A stretch of 64,000 nt of DNA from Takakia lepidozioides (lineage: Eukaryota; Streptophyta; Takakiopsida; Takakiales; Takakiaceae), in assembly GCA_030704615.1 (NCBI GenBank), contig CM060733.1, forward strand, positions 31,930,001-31,994,000, read 5' to 3'. The translations under genes were made by a program, and so were the position numbers. The number at the start of each line of letters is the position of its first letter. The stretch's first letter is position 1. A model generated the notes under the pieces. It searched no databases and had not been told where the DNA came from. It was given only the letters and a program-made list of their open reading frames with translations. Below are positions 31,260-41,991 of the stretch, piece after piece.

Positions 31260-31940
31260 CAGGGTAATCGAGCAAAACCCAACTGTTGGGAGTTGGGGCC
31301 CATTGTTGGGCCCTTTTGCAAAAATAAAGAGGGATTTTGTGTTTTTAGTTTCGGATGACGGGATGAAGGCTGATGTCGGGACTTGGACCTGTGAGTTCGA
31401 GGCCTTCATCCCAAAGGGATACCGCATCCAACAAGACAACAGTAACTAAAATTGGGTAAAAATCCAAGGAATGCCACGTGGTTAATGCAAAGGAAGGGGG
31501 CTCATTATTGGGTTTTTTTAACACTTGGCAAACAATGTCACAGTTTAAGTGTATGATTGTATGATTGATGATGTATCATGTATATCATCTGTACATCACT
31601 TATCATATAGTGCTGATGTCATTGCTGCAACTCCTCAGGATTCACAGGTGAAGCAAATAATGCAGAGCCCCCTTATGTAATTCTTGTCGTAGGCCAATAC
31701 GGTACCCTTCTATCCATGTCTTAGCTGCAGCTCCAATCCAAGTCCTCAAAATGCAAGCTGCGAAACAAGTAGACCTGCCCAACTTTAGCCACACACAAAA
31801 CAATAGGAAAAAAAAAACTTGCCAAAAACTCCTAGGAAATGAAAGAATTTACCAAAAACCAAACAAGCTCTACTCTAATATTATGATCTTTTCCATGCTA
31901 AAACATGAACATGCAAACTACACAATTAGATGTGTCGGAT
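31260..31940. other. No recognisable gene
   Basis: Contains AAACCCAACTGTTGGGAGTTGGGG, a partly self-complementary stretch that loosely resembles AAACCCCACTGTTGCCAGTGGGG at 25,868 in the hAT element. Nothing coding. Confidence 0.35.
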
Positions 31941-31948
31941 GATCTCAC

Positions 31949-33185
31949 CAGTGTTGGTCTGATATCAGGTTCAGGACATACCAAACTGGTGGTACGAGAC
32001 CAGTGTTGGACCGGTATCATCAACATTTCATACCAGCCAGGGTATGGTATTGTTGGTGAAGAGGCCTCCTTCATACCTGGCAGGTAATAGTATCAAGGTA
32101 GGTACTAAGCTTTTAATGTACCAGTCTGGTATGTATATTGTTTTTGTTTGGCCTGGTATGGTATGGTATCAATATTTCAAATTTCAAATCTTATATTGGG
32201 GGTATATCAATACTGGTATCAATACAATTATTTTATTATTTTATTTTATTTTAAACTGAAAAATAAAAATCTGTCCAAATTATACCGCTGAGGTGATCAC
32301 TTCAGCGGCTGAGTGCCGCAATTCATAATAACAATGAGCTGGATCTCACCTTAGGTAATTTGAGGTCACCTTACAAGAGCCATATTACAGGGCTGATAAA
32401 TGAGACAATGCTCCAAGCCTAAGCAGATTTTTGAATGGCAAAATCAGAGCCCCCAAAATCGCCATTCAGATCGTCTCAATCAAAGAGCCGCAACTCTCCA
32501 TTGTTGCACCCTAAATCTCTAACGCTCCACATATTGATACCTAGGGTGCAAGCGACAGCGGAAGACATAGTACCGGTATCAACAAAGTTGCGTTCCGATA
32601 CCAGGCTGGTATGGTAGGAGCCCAGGTATTAGCATTATACTATATTGCCCCCAATATTTGCTGCCCAGAGTATTGCCAGTTGCTTATACCCGCCTGGTCT
32701 AGTACCCTGCTGAGATACCCTTACCCGTGGTGATACCCCGCCTCACCCCCATATACCGGTCCAACATTGTACCAGACTCATCACAAAACTTTCATACCAG
32801 TCTCATCTATATAATGGTGGATGTATTTTTTTCCAGATATTGGTATGAGTATGAGTATCATGACCACAATACCAACTGGTAGGAGATATCAATTCTGGTA
32901 TCATTCCAAAGCCATCATGACTTACAACTTTATATCAAGTGAAAACAAATACAACAAACATAAAGTAAATGTAAATAAGTACATATATACTGTACAAATA
33001 ACTTAGTATAGTACACATACCAAAGTAAATGAGGAAGACGGTGGGGGTATTGGTATGAGAAAACGTCAACCAACATATATGACGTGGTATTCTCCCAAAC
33101 AATACCAGAGTGGTCTGGTATCTAATACGAGTGCATAATATACCTGTGCATACAAGTCCTTCACCTATATACCAGACCAAAACTG
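31949..33185. mobile_element. Outer hAT-type element
   Basis: Inverted ends CAGTGTTGGTCTGATAT (left) and, reversed, CAGTTTTGGTCTGGTAT (right), 15 of 17 matching, are flanked by GATCTCAC and GATCTCAT, 7 of 8. Internal DNA is rich in GGTATGG and ATACCAG. It is interrupted by a second hAT element, and no transposase is present. Confidence 0.8.
32001..32769. mobile_element. Inner hAT-type element nested in the outer one
   Basis: 769 bp with ends CAGTGTTGGACCGGTAT and, reversed, CAATGTTGGACCGGTAT, flanked by TACGAGAC (31,993-32,000) and TACCAGAC (32,770-32,777), 7 of 8. It belongs to the same end family as the elements at 20.6, 24.8 and 31.9 kb. No transposase. Confidence 0.82.
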
Positions 33186-33189
33186 GATC

Positions 33190-34150
33190 TCATCCCCACA
33201 TCATGCATAGTCTCGAGATCTCTGCAGTATGTCACATCAAACAATGTTATAGGCTTTCATGTTGCATTTACAATTCTTTTAAAGCATCGTCCCAAGTAGC
33301 AAGATATATCTCCATATACACCACAATAGAACTTTTGTCTCCGTCCAAACTCAATACATTTTCTTTTCTGGGAGCCCTTTATGGAATAATGAAGAGCTCC
33401 TGGGTTTGGCACATTCGCCCCTTGCATCAATATTTTCCTAGGACCAATCCACCGCCTTGTTAGACCCTTAGCTACTTCTATATTGAAGGGCGCGTGGGAT
33501 TGGGAAGTGCGACCCTTGCCCTTCATGAACCACAAATACAACATGTGCATTATAAGTAATGTATCCACGCTATGACATCCACGAGGGTAGCTACCATGTG
33601 AGCAACGCTTTGCACACTAATCATGAGCATAATCTCTTAAGCGTGAGCAGATTCGGGAAGCGGAGCCTACACCCCAGGTAATACAGGACATATTTCCATG
33701 GATGCAAACTCTTCTGATTGCAAATTCACGTAGGCAGCCGAGGACCAAACATGTCGTGCTCAATGCATGCAATGTCGGATGAATATGTGATGAAAAATGG
33801 CCGGATGAAAGAAGCATGGATGAATGAAAGAAGTGGATGGATGAATGTGGAATGAACGTGAGCCCTGAAGAATGGAGCATGGACTGAAATAAAATTGATT
33901 GTACGGCAAACACCGCATTGACGACAAATTCTATACCCGGAGAAACACGGGGAAACCATAACTACAAACACGAATCCCGCAACCCAAATTTCAAACCCCC
34001 ATGGAAAACCATAAACCAAAAACCCATGCCCGCAATGATAAACCCCAAACCCCAAACCTCAAAGCAGAAACGGAAGCCACAAACCCAGAACTTTAACCCT
34101 ATTTCAAACGGCACATGGGAATCCAACCCAAAAATCAATTAAATATTTAA
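33190..34150. other. No recognisable gene; AAACCCC-rich tract near 33.92-34.12 kb
   Basis: The stretch from 33,918 to 34,120 is full of AAACCCC, AAACCCA and CCCAAACC units, giving an open frame by composition only. The rest shows no family features. Confidence 0.45.
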
Positions 34151-34205
34151 AATTAAAACAAAACCTAAGCGAAGAGCCATGTTCTACCACTGAAACAGGC
34201 TGGGC

Positions 34206-34860
34206 ATTAAGGTGGCATCAACGCCACCTTAATTCGCGGCCCTCACAAGGAACATGACAATTCACCCCAAAAGCCAAAAGTAAAAATAAAAATGAAATAA
34301 AAGCCTTGGCGAGGAGCCATGTTCGTAGAGGGAAACAGGCTCGGCATTAAGGTGGCGTCAACGCCACCTTAATTCCCAGCCCTTGTTAGAGCTTAATTCC
34401 TTAATGCCGTCAACGCCACCTTAATTCCCAGCCCTTGTTAGAGCTTAATTCCAGCCCAGAAGATTAAAGTGGTGTCAACGCCACCTTAATCTGGCACATT
34501 CGGGAAAAAATAAAATAAAAATAAAAATCGGAAGGTGTTGTCAACGACACCTTAATTCCCAGCCCCGTTGAAAGATGACAATTCACCCCAAAAACAATAA
34601 AAACAATAAAAACTAAATAAAAGCCTTGGCAAGTAGCCATGTTCGTAAAGGAAAACAAACTCGGCATTAAGGTGGCGTCAACGCCACCTTAATTCCCAGC
34701 CCCTGTTGGAGCTTAACTCCAGCCCAGAAGACCAACCAGATTAAGGTGGCGTTGGCATTGTGGCGTCAACGCCACCTTAATCTGGCACATTCGGAAGGGA
34801 ATATATATATATATATATTCCTGAATGTGTCATATTAAGGTGTCGTCAACGACACCTGAA
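34206..34860. repeat. Array of eight GGTGGCGT-CA-ACGCCACC palindromes
   Basis: Eight copies, five close to the full consensus, start near 34,206, 34,346, 34,401 (right arm only), 34,463, 34,532, 34,666, 34,740 (with a 9-bp insert) and 34,834. Each is two inverted 8-bp arms around CA, extended outward by ATTAA/TTAAT in most copies. Spacers contain recurring modules (AATTCCCAGCCC, GAGCTTAATTCC, AGCCATGTTCGTA, CTGGCACATTCGG). A TA microsatellite lies at 34,802-34,818. Confidence 0.88.
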
Positions 34861-35219
34861 ACTGGCTGGTCTTCTGGGCTGGAATTGAGCTTCTGCCAAA
34901 TTAAAATACACTTATTTAAACTCAACAACACATACAATTTCCGTTGAGCTTCTTTATGGCTCTTGAATTTTTCCAATATCCTTCTGTTTAGAGGGGTGGA
35001 GATTAAGCTGGCTAGTGCCTCCCAGGATTGTCGTGGTGGCAGCTTCTTGTTCCTGTTATCGTCACTGTCTGGTTGTTCCCCTGGTTCGTGAGTAGGCCAG
35101 CTTTCTTCATCAGGGTGTTCTGCTATTCCGTCCCCACGTACCATATCGATTTTGTTGGTCAAGTTTTCGCGGTAGGTTTGCAGCTCCTCCTTGGTCCAGG
35201 GTATAATGTGTTTTGTTGC

Positions 35220-35990
35220 CCTGCTGCCCATTAACCAATAAGTACGCGGTACTTAGCCAATGGCGGGACAAGGGTACATTACCACGAGAGCAGTAAGGGG
35301 TAGTGTAGTAACCGTGTGCCGTGAACCACGATATCACACGGTCACGATAGCATCGGCTTTAACCAATAGAGGGAGTAGTGGACCGTTTACCACTATGGCT
35401 CACGACCACTACAACGAGCCACTTTTTAGCAAATTTTTTAGGTTGCGTATGCAGTTAGGCAAATGGTCATTAACGACCGCAGGCTGTAACGGCTCTTTTG
35501 AGCATAGTATAAAAAGACTGCACGCAACTTAGAGAGTGTGCAGTATGAGTATCAGTGATCAATGTGTATTTAGAGGGACTCAGAGTGATTTTGTGTACTT
35601 CTGTGATGATGTGACGAGCTCTGAAGTAAAGCCATGCTATTCAAAGTATCTATGTGTAGAGTGAACATGAGATGGTGAGAATGTGTATCATCTCAAAATA
35701 GTTCTTGTTTTCTCTTGACTACCATCTGCTTGTATGAACCAAGAGGCTTCAGTCCTTTCAACTAAGATTTTTTATGCTTAAGAGACTGTAGATTGGTCTT
35801 AATCAATAGGATTCTGCTGTCTGCAAGGATACGGCTTCATCCGACGTTCATGGTTTAGCTATCCTTACAACGATTACTCCGTAATCGTTTCTGAAAGCAT
35901 ACCATCGGACAACCTCTGTTGCATGTCTTAGGAAATGGGCAGTAGTGTTAATAGCCTGTTTTGTCTAAGTCATAAACCAGCGGTTAACAT
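35220..35990 (+). repeat. Probable 5' LTR of the gypsy element
   Basis: The end is supported by TTAACA at 35,985-35,990, followed at once by TTTGGTGACCATACTGGGGAC, the usual layout of a gypsy primer-binding site and leader. A TATAAAAAG box at 35,508-35,516 sits about 30 bp before AGAGAGTGTGCAG, as expected for the U3/R boundary. The outer start near 35,220 is a guess because no 3' LTR is present to compare. Confidence 0.5.
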
Positions 35991-36017
35991 TTGGTGACCA
36001 TACTGGGGACTAACGGT

Positions 36018-36458
36018 ATGTTGAGTTCAAGAGTACTCAAAGAAGGATGGTTACTCAGTGATTTCTTGAAATCACGACAGAACGAGTCAACAGAAGCAAA
36101 GGAATGGAAAACATTCCTAGAAAATTTTCATGGTTTACCAAGAGCAATACAACAAAAAAACTTTCTATCAGTCGTGAAAGAAGATGACAAATGGGGATTG
36201 AAGGGAGGAGTGATCAGTATTACACGAGCACCTTGGGAATGTAGGATTAGAAGTGAAGAGTGGTTATCTCGTCTAGCTCTATTGATTACTCTAATCCCAA
36301 TCAGAAAAGTTTGTTACACTAGTTATATTTTCAGAGAAGGATGTTCAAATTATGAATATTGTCACACGATCATAGAAGCAGTGGAGTACTGGATACCCAA
36401 AGACTTATTGCAAGTCAGATACACTGAAAAATACAGATGGTATTATTGTGCCCATTAA
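36018..36458 (+). CDS. Leader reading frame between LTR and gag, unidentified
   Basis: An open frame just after the primer-binding site (first Met MLSSRVLKEGW) gives about 147 residues with many Trp and charged residues, ending before gag. I do not recognise it. Extra open frames before gag are known in some plant gypsy clades, so it may be part of the element's coding set. No domain or motif supports a function. Confidence 0.4.
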   Translation: MLSSRVLKEGWLLSDFLKSRQNESTEAKEWKTFLENFHGLPRAIQQKNFLSVVKEDDKWGLKGGVISITRAPWECRIRSEEWLSRLALLITLIPIRKVCYTSYIFREGCSNYEYCHTIIEAVEYWIPKDLLQVRYTEKYRWYYCAH

Positions 36459-36618
36459 AAAGTTTGGTGATCAATCAGTAAAAAAGAAAATTAAGTTGTA
36501 ATACGGATTCTTGCAAGATAGGATGAGTCTTGAAGAAAGGGTAGAGACACTATAAATTTTCTTTACTGACATACCAAGACTGTTTTAAAGGGTACTGAAA
36601 AGGAATTCTACATATGAT

Positions 36619-38144
36619 GTGGGAATGAATGAGGAAATTAAAGAAAAAGCTAAACAAGACAGAGCTGAACAAATAGAGAAATATGCTGCAGAAAGGGAGG
36701 CTCAGTTAAGAGAAGAGTTCCCAAAATTACAGAACTTGAAAATTATTCAAGGTAAGACATCAAACAATGATAAACCAGAAGATCAGGAAATCGGATTGGT
36801 GGGAAGTGGGAACACTACACCAGAAGAAGTTGCCAGTAATGTACTTGGTGAATGGTTACCACAAGAAAGATCTGAAGGATCTTCTACAGTAACAAGCCCA
36901 AATAGAGGTTTTGCTGAAATATTAGAAGAAATTTGAGAACATTTTGAGTGAAGAAGGTGAAAGAAGTGAAAGCACTTCTCCAGAAAGGATAACCAGAACT
37001 GCACTCAAAGCTTTTAAAGATTCATTAAGCTTAGTAGGGACAGCAGCTGGGAGACGACTATCATTGGGACAAGGACCTCCTAGCTTTGAATGATTGTTTG
37101 GAAGACAAACACCAACACCACCACAGCCAGCAGCAGCGGGACCATCCCAGTTCAACAGCACCAGTTGCACCAGCTACACCGATGGCTTTAGCAGCAAGCA
37201 AAACCAGACCACCATTTCCTTTATATGATGGGAAATCTGATCCAGATATCCATCTTAATCAATTTGAAAACATGTGCACCATTTACAATGAAGCAACAGA
37301 CCAAGAGAAGATCCGACTATTTCCTTGTTCAATGGCCCGAAAAGGCATTGAATGGTTGGCAACTTTCCCAGCCAATCACTCTGCGAATTGGGCGGATATG
37401 AGAGCCGCATTTCAAGAAAGATATAGATCCAACAAATCCACGTCTGAAATCTTCACGGGATTACAGAACCTAAGCCAAGAAGATATGAATCCTTTCCTAA
37501 GATGGTTCTTCTTATAGTCATATTGGAAAAAGATTGGTGAACTGGTGTGTGTTACATGTGAAAAGGCATGTGAAAGGGCACATATAATCATGGCGAATTC
37601 GTACAAACATGTGGAGTGGTATCCTGGGGTGTGATCATTCAAGTGAGCACGTACACTTAGACATGGAACGATGAACCTCAAGGTTGAAAATCTGGAGTTA
37701 AAAGGTTATAACTACTGTTTGCAGAAGTCACAAAGCTCCCAGCAAAGAGCCAAAAAGAAGCTTTAGAGTCTCCCCATTGTATTGCACCTACCTCAAGCAC
37801 CAGGGGATGATTTGCAAAAATCATGGTTCATCAATGGACTTCGTCCTGAATACGTAACCATGGTTACAGTCATGCCTAACAACACTTTGGCTGAAGCAGT
37901 AGGGACTGCAAAGAAGTTGGAATTGGGATTCCATCAGAGCAGAAGCAAAGATTCCAAGGATTTCTTGGAAGAAGAAGACTCTGATGATGAAGAAAAGCCC
38001 AAGCAAAAGAAGAATGAAGTGATTGACAAAACCACTTTGGATCAGAAGATAGCAGAGGCTATCAAGAATTTTAAAGATGAAGGGCCACAAAAGGCAACAT
38101 GGTGTCACAAATGCGGGACTGCACGACACCTGGCAACGGAATGA
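36619..38144 (+). pseudogene. Gypsy gag region, frame broken
   Basis: Gag packages the element's RNA. Recognisable pieces are a charged N-terminal helix (36,619-36,936), the retrotransposon gag domain (RPPFPLYDGKSDPDIHLNQF and IRLFPCSMARKGIEWLATF at 37,200-37,500), and its C-terminal part with a zinc knuckle beginning CHKCGT (37,780-38,144). About 270 bp at 37,505-37,780 has stops and no gag similarity, so it looks like an insertion between conserved parts. A further knuckle-like CDICHMNNHNTSHC is near 38,165. Confidence 0.75.
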
Positions 38145-38200
38145 CATATGAAGGACAAATACTGTGATATTTGTCATATGAACAATCATAATACCAGCCA

Positions 38201-40147
38201 TTGTATTTACAACCAACGGGCCAAGAAGACTGGGTACACACGGAGGTGGGGGTACACCAAGTCCAAATCCGACGGGGAGGATCGGACGAACCAAGACGAT
38301 ACAACATGGGTAATCGTTATCAGAGGCCACGAAATGAATATCCACCAAGGGATAGGGAACATCAACCCAGAAACAAAGAAAGCACGAGATGCCACTATTG
38401 CAAGAAAGAGGGACACTGGAAACATAAATGCCAGTTGCGAATCAAGCATGAGGCAGAAGTGGGAAATATGGAAGCCGGACCAAGTGTAGCCGTAAGTGTG
38501 GTAACCCCTGTAGTGGATACTCTTGCGGTAACCCGAACTCAGGCCAAGAAACAGAAACCTCTTGATAAGGAGATTGAAGAAGAACGGAAACAATATCCAG
38601 AAAGTGCAGCATGGCAGGAGGAAAAGAGCTTACACCAGGAAGTAAGTAAAACCATAGCTCAAATGCAAGAAGGAACCCATATACCTTCTGGAGAGCCAAC
38701 TCTAGATAAGCAAATCAGACCAACGGCGAAGACCATGAATACAACCACGGAAACAGAATTGGCCGAAGTAATCTGCCAGACCAAGACCCAAATTACCATT
38801 GGACAATTATTAAAAATTGCTCCACACTGCAAGAAAACTTTATTTCGGGCAATCGAGGCATTGACCCCCACACCAAAACAAAAACCAACACCAGAGGTTT
38901 ACACAATTAAACCCACAACTATACGACAAACTCCAGATTACGACAAAGCGGTACCCGTAATACAAGTACGTATTGGACGGAAGATGGTAACAAATGTACT
39001 CATCGATGGAGGATCAGGAGTGAATATCATGACACAAGTCACCATCACGACGAAGCAACGAGGTACCATTCCACGAGAGAAACGACCTTGCATAGTGGAA
39101 GAATATGATTGGTCCAGTGGACTGTCGGATGAAGAAGAAGCCATAGTATATGCAGCACATCCACAGTTGGAACCTATTAGACAACTGGTGGTCAAGCATA
39201 CCACAACAGTAGGATGTCACATGGTGAACACCCAAGGAGAACCAAATACTTTGAGAACTGAAGATCCAGAGGAAGAAGCGATGGACACACCTCAACACCC
39301 GGCCCGGTTCTATCAAGAAAGGGAAGAAGACATTCAAATCAGTGAAGTACCTGCCACAATTGCAACCATCGGACAAGAGATTGCAGGATGGACAGTAACG
39401 GAAGAAACTCAATTGATTCAAGTGAATCTGGGAACAATGGAAGAACCACAGATAATACGAGTAAGTGCAGGTCTTGAAGAATCATTTCTACAAGAAGCCA
39501 CCGCATTATTCACTGAATACAAGGATGTATTTGCCTGGAACTACAAGGATTTGAAGGGTATACCTTCTAACATCTGTCAGCACCGAATAATCAAGAAGTT
39601 ACTGGATGCAGGATTCATATACCCAGTAGAGACACCAAAATGGTTATCGCCCATTGTGATAGTACCCAAGAAAAATGGAAAACTACGAGTGTGTGTGGAC
39701 TACCGCAAGTTAAACGCAGGAACCAAGAAAGACCCTTTTCCATTACCTTTCACTGAAATAGTGTTGGACACAGTGGCTGGACATGAAATGTACTCATTCA
39801 TGGATGGGTTTAGTGGGTACAACCAGGTACAGATGGCAGAAGAAGACCGAGAAAAGACCGCATTCATCACTGAATGGGGAGCATATGCTTACAAAGTCAT
39901 GCCATTTGGACTTTGCAATGCTCCAGCCACATTTCAACGAGCAGTATCTGAGATATTCAAGAACTATCTCAATGATTTTATGCAGGTATTTTTGGATGAT
40001 TTCAGTGTCTTTGGACAGAAATCCAATTATTTGGCACAGTTAAAACTTTGCCTACAAGCCTGCAGAAACAATGGAGTAAGTCTCAACCCGGAAAAATGTA
40101 CATTCTGTGTGAATTCAGGATTATTATTGGGACACATTGTGTGCTAA
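38201..40147 (+). pseudogene. Gypsy polyprotein: zinc knuckle, protease, reverse transcriptase
   Basis: This 648-residue frame begins within gag and has a CCHC knuckle (CHYCKKEGHWKHKC, about residues 70-83). A protease site LIDGGSGVNIMT lies near residue 270, Gly replacing the usual Ser/Thr after Asp. The reverse transcriptase follows, with VDYRKLNAGT, MDGFSGYNQ, MPFGLCNAPATFQ and the catalytic FLDDFSVF. It stops at a TAA-TAA pair (40,144-40,149). The next stretch continues RT (GILVDPKKVE) and has a TAG at 40,187-40,189 where a Gln would suit. Confidence 0.88.
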
Positions 40148-40261
40148 TAAGGAATTCTGGTAGATCCAAAGAAAGTGGAGGTTATCTAGAAAATACCACC
40201 ACCAGAAAATCCCAAGAAACTCAAGAGATTTCTGGGACAGACGAGCTATTACAGAAGGTAC

Positions 40262-40775
40262 ATGGACAAATATGCTCACAGAGCGGCACTAGTCTATAGA
40301 CTGCTGAAGCAAGATGCCGAATATCGATGGTCTCCAGCTTGCCAGGAATCATTTGATTCACTAAAAAAGGCACTCACAGCAGCACCAATTCTGATAAATC
40401 CAAGATGGGATTTACCATTTCATGTACACAGTGATGCATCAGGCATTGCTTTGGGAGCGGTTCTAGCTCAGAATGTGACAGGTACAATAGATTCACCAAT
40501 CTATTATGCAAGCAGATTGTTGACAGCAGCAGAAAAGAACCATAGCACCACAGAATGGGAAGCATTGGCAATGATTTATGCTGTTAAATTTTTTTGGCAT
40601 TATTTACTTGGCAATCGCTTTAAGTTTATTGTTTATCATCAGGCTCTAGTTCATCTAGCAAATCGACCACTAGCTAGTGGCAGGGTTGCTCGATGGTTAT
40701 TACTTCTTCATGAGTATGACTTTGAAGTTGTTCATAAACCAGGGAGATTAAATGTTACAGCAGATCATCTGTCAA
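40262..40775 (+). pseudogene. Gypsy RNase H domain
   Basis: RNase H degrades the RNA strand during reverse transcription. The frame shows LPFHVHSDASGIALGAVL with the first catalytic Asp, then ASRLLTAAEKNHSTTEWEALA with the Glu, and HKPGRLNVTADHLS with a late Asp. The middle YHQAL replaces the common DHQAL. The frame is cut at 40,775 by the CACTA element and resumes in frame at 55,167. Confidence 0.85.
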
Positions 40776-40917
40776 CACTACAACAAAAAGCGGCTTTTAC
40801 ATCTCTGTGTTATGACTGCAAATGCAGTCATGGAAGCCATTTACGACTTCCTGACTCTGAAGACGTAAAGACCTAGTCAGTTGTGACATGGCAGATATGA
40901 CTCTCCAGGCTGGCTGT

Positions 40918-41612
40918 CACGTGGCGCCAGAGCAGCTGTGGGGGTAGTCATACACGCTGGCATTACTGAATGACTGAACGGACAGTGTAGTCCATGTCAG
41001 CCGCGGTGTCAGACAAACACGTGGTGGCTACAGAACATGCCACGTGTCAGACTGCGACGCCAGCCCTCACTGCCAGCTATGACAGCGGACGAGGGAATTA
41101 AACGACAGCACGTGTCGCGTCATAGAAGAAACGCGTGGTGCGACATATCATTGCCACGTGTCACTGTGGGGGACGGGGCTTCGCAGTCACATGTATGTCT
41201 TCATGGGGGGAAATTTGGGGTCAACACGTGGCAGCATCTGGGGACACCATATGCCACGTTCGTGTGTGCCCACGTGCTGGACTTTCGAGAGTTGTGGTGG
41301 ATTCTTGCCAGTCATACCTACGACTGGCGCAGTACGGTATATTCCATGAACAGGGGATTCCATGAGGACGTTGTAGTCCCAGGTGGTGCCACGTGCACGA
41401 TCCTCTAAACCTCACGTGCTGCTTCGTAGACATACATTTGACTGGACGTTCTGCATATGGAGTCATAGGACCAACTGCGCGGGGACCTTAGGGGGTCACG
41501 TGTCGGAATGTAATATGCTCATACACGTATCATATTGGGTTCGGTACTCATGGTTATGACTCTAGACGGACACGTGGATATGCCACAGAGGCAGCCAATA
41601 GGGTGCCACGTG
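40918..41612. repeat. Left subterminal CACGTG array of the CACTA element
   Basis: Twelve CACGTG hexamers lie in 695 bp, at 40,918, 41,018, 41,041, 41,109, 41,155, 41,225, 41,271, 41,390, 41,413, 41,497, 41,571 and 41,607. Several gaps are near multiples of 23 bp (23, 46, 46, 23, 68, 70), which points to decayed ~23-bp subterminal repeats. These are likely transposase-binding sites; CACGTG is also the plant G-box core. Confidence 0.8.
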
Positions 41613-41619
41613 CATGTGC

Positions 41620-41990
41620 CATACAACATCACAATCATGTATACAGCAAGACTTTAGGCACAAAAGTGGCACAAAAGTGGCACAGACGTAATTCTGAAAG
41701 ACCACAATAGCAGCAACATCACCATCCAGCATCACCATTATCAACCACATATGAACAGCAACAACATAACCAACCATAGTGTGTGCAATGGGGACATACC
41801 ACCTACCACCTGCTCATTAATGAGGCATAAGTTTGCAACAACATGCATGAGAAAATCCAACATGTGATTGCTATCAAAATTGGACAGTCAATTCAGAGAA
41901 ACTGTCACTACTATAAGTTACCGTAGTTGCCAAATCCGGATGAGGCACAGGTGGAAATCCCCAAGAAATCCACGATGCTAGCCGACCTGC
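41620..41990. other. Non-coding interior of the CACTA left end
   Basis: No gene recognised. It precedes the stop of the - strand accessory gene. Confidence 0.4.
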
Positions 41991-41991
41991 C

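Noticed and set aside
33918-34142. A possible interstitial telomere (AAACCCC runs)
   Set aside because: Units are irregular (AAACCCC, AAACCCA, AAACCTC) and not tandem copies of the plant CCCTAAA repeat.
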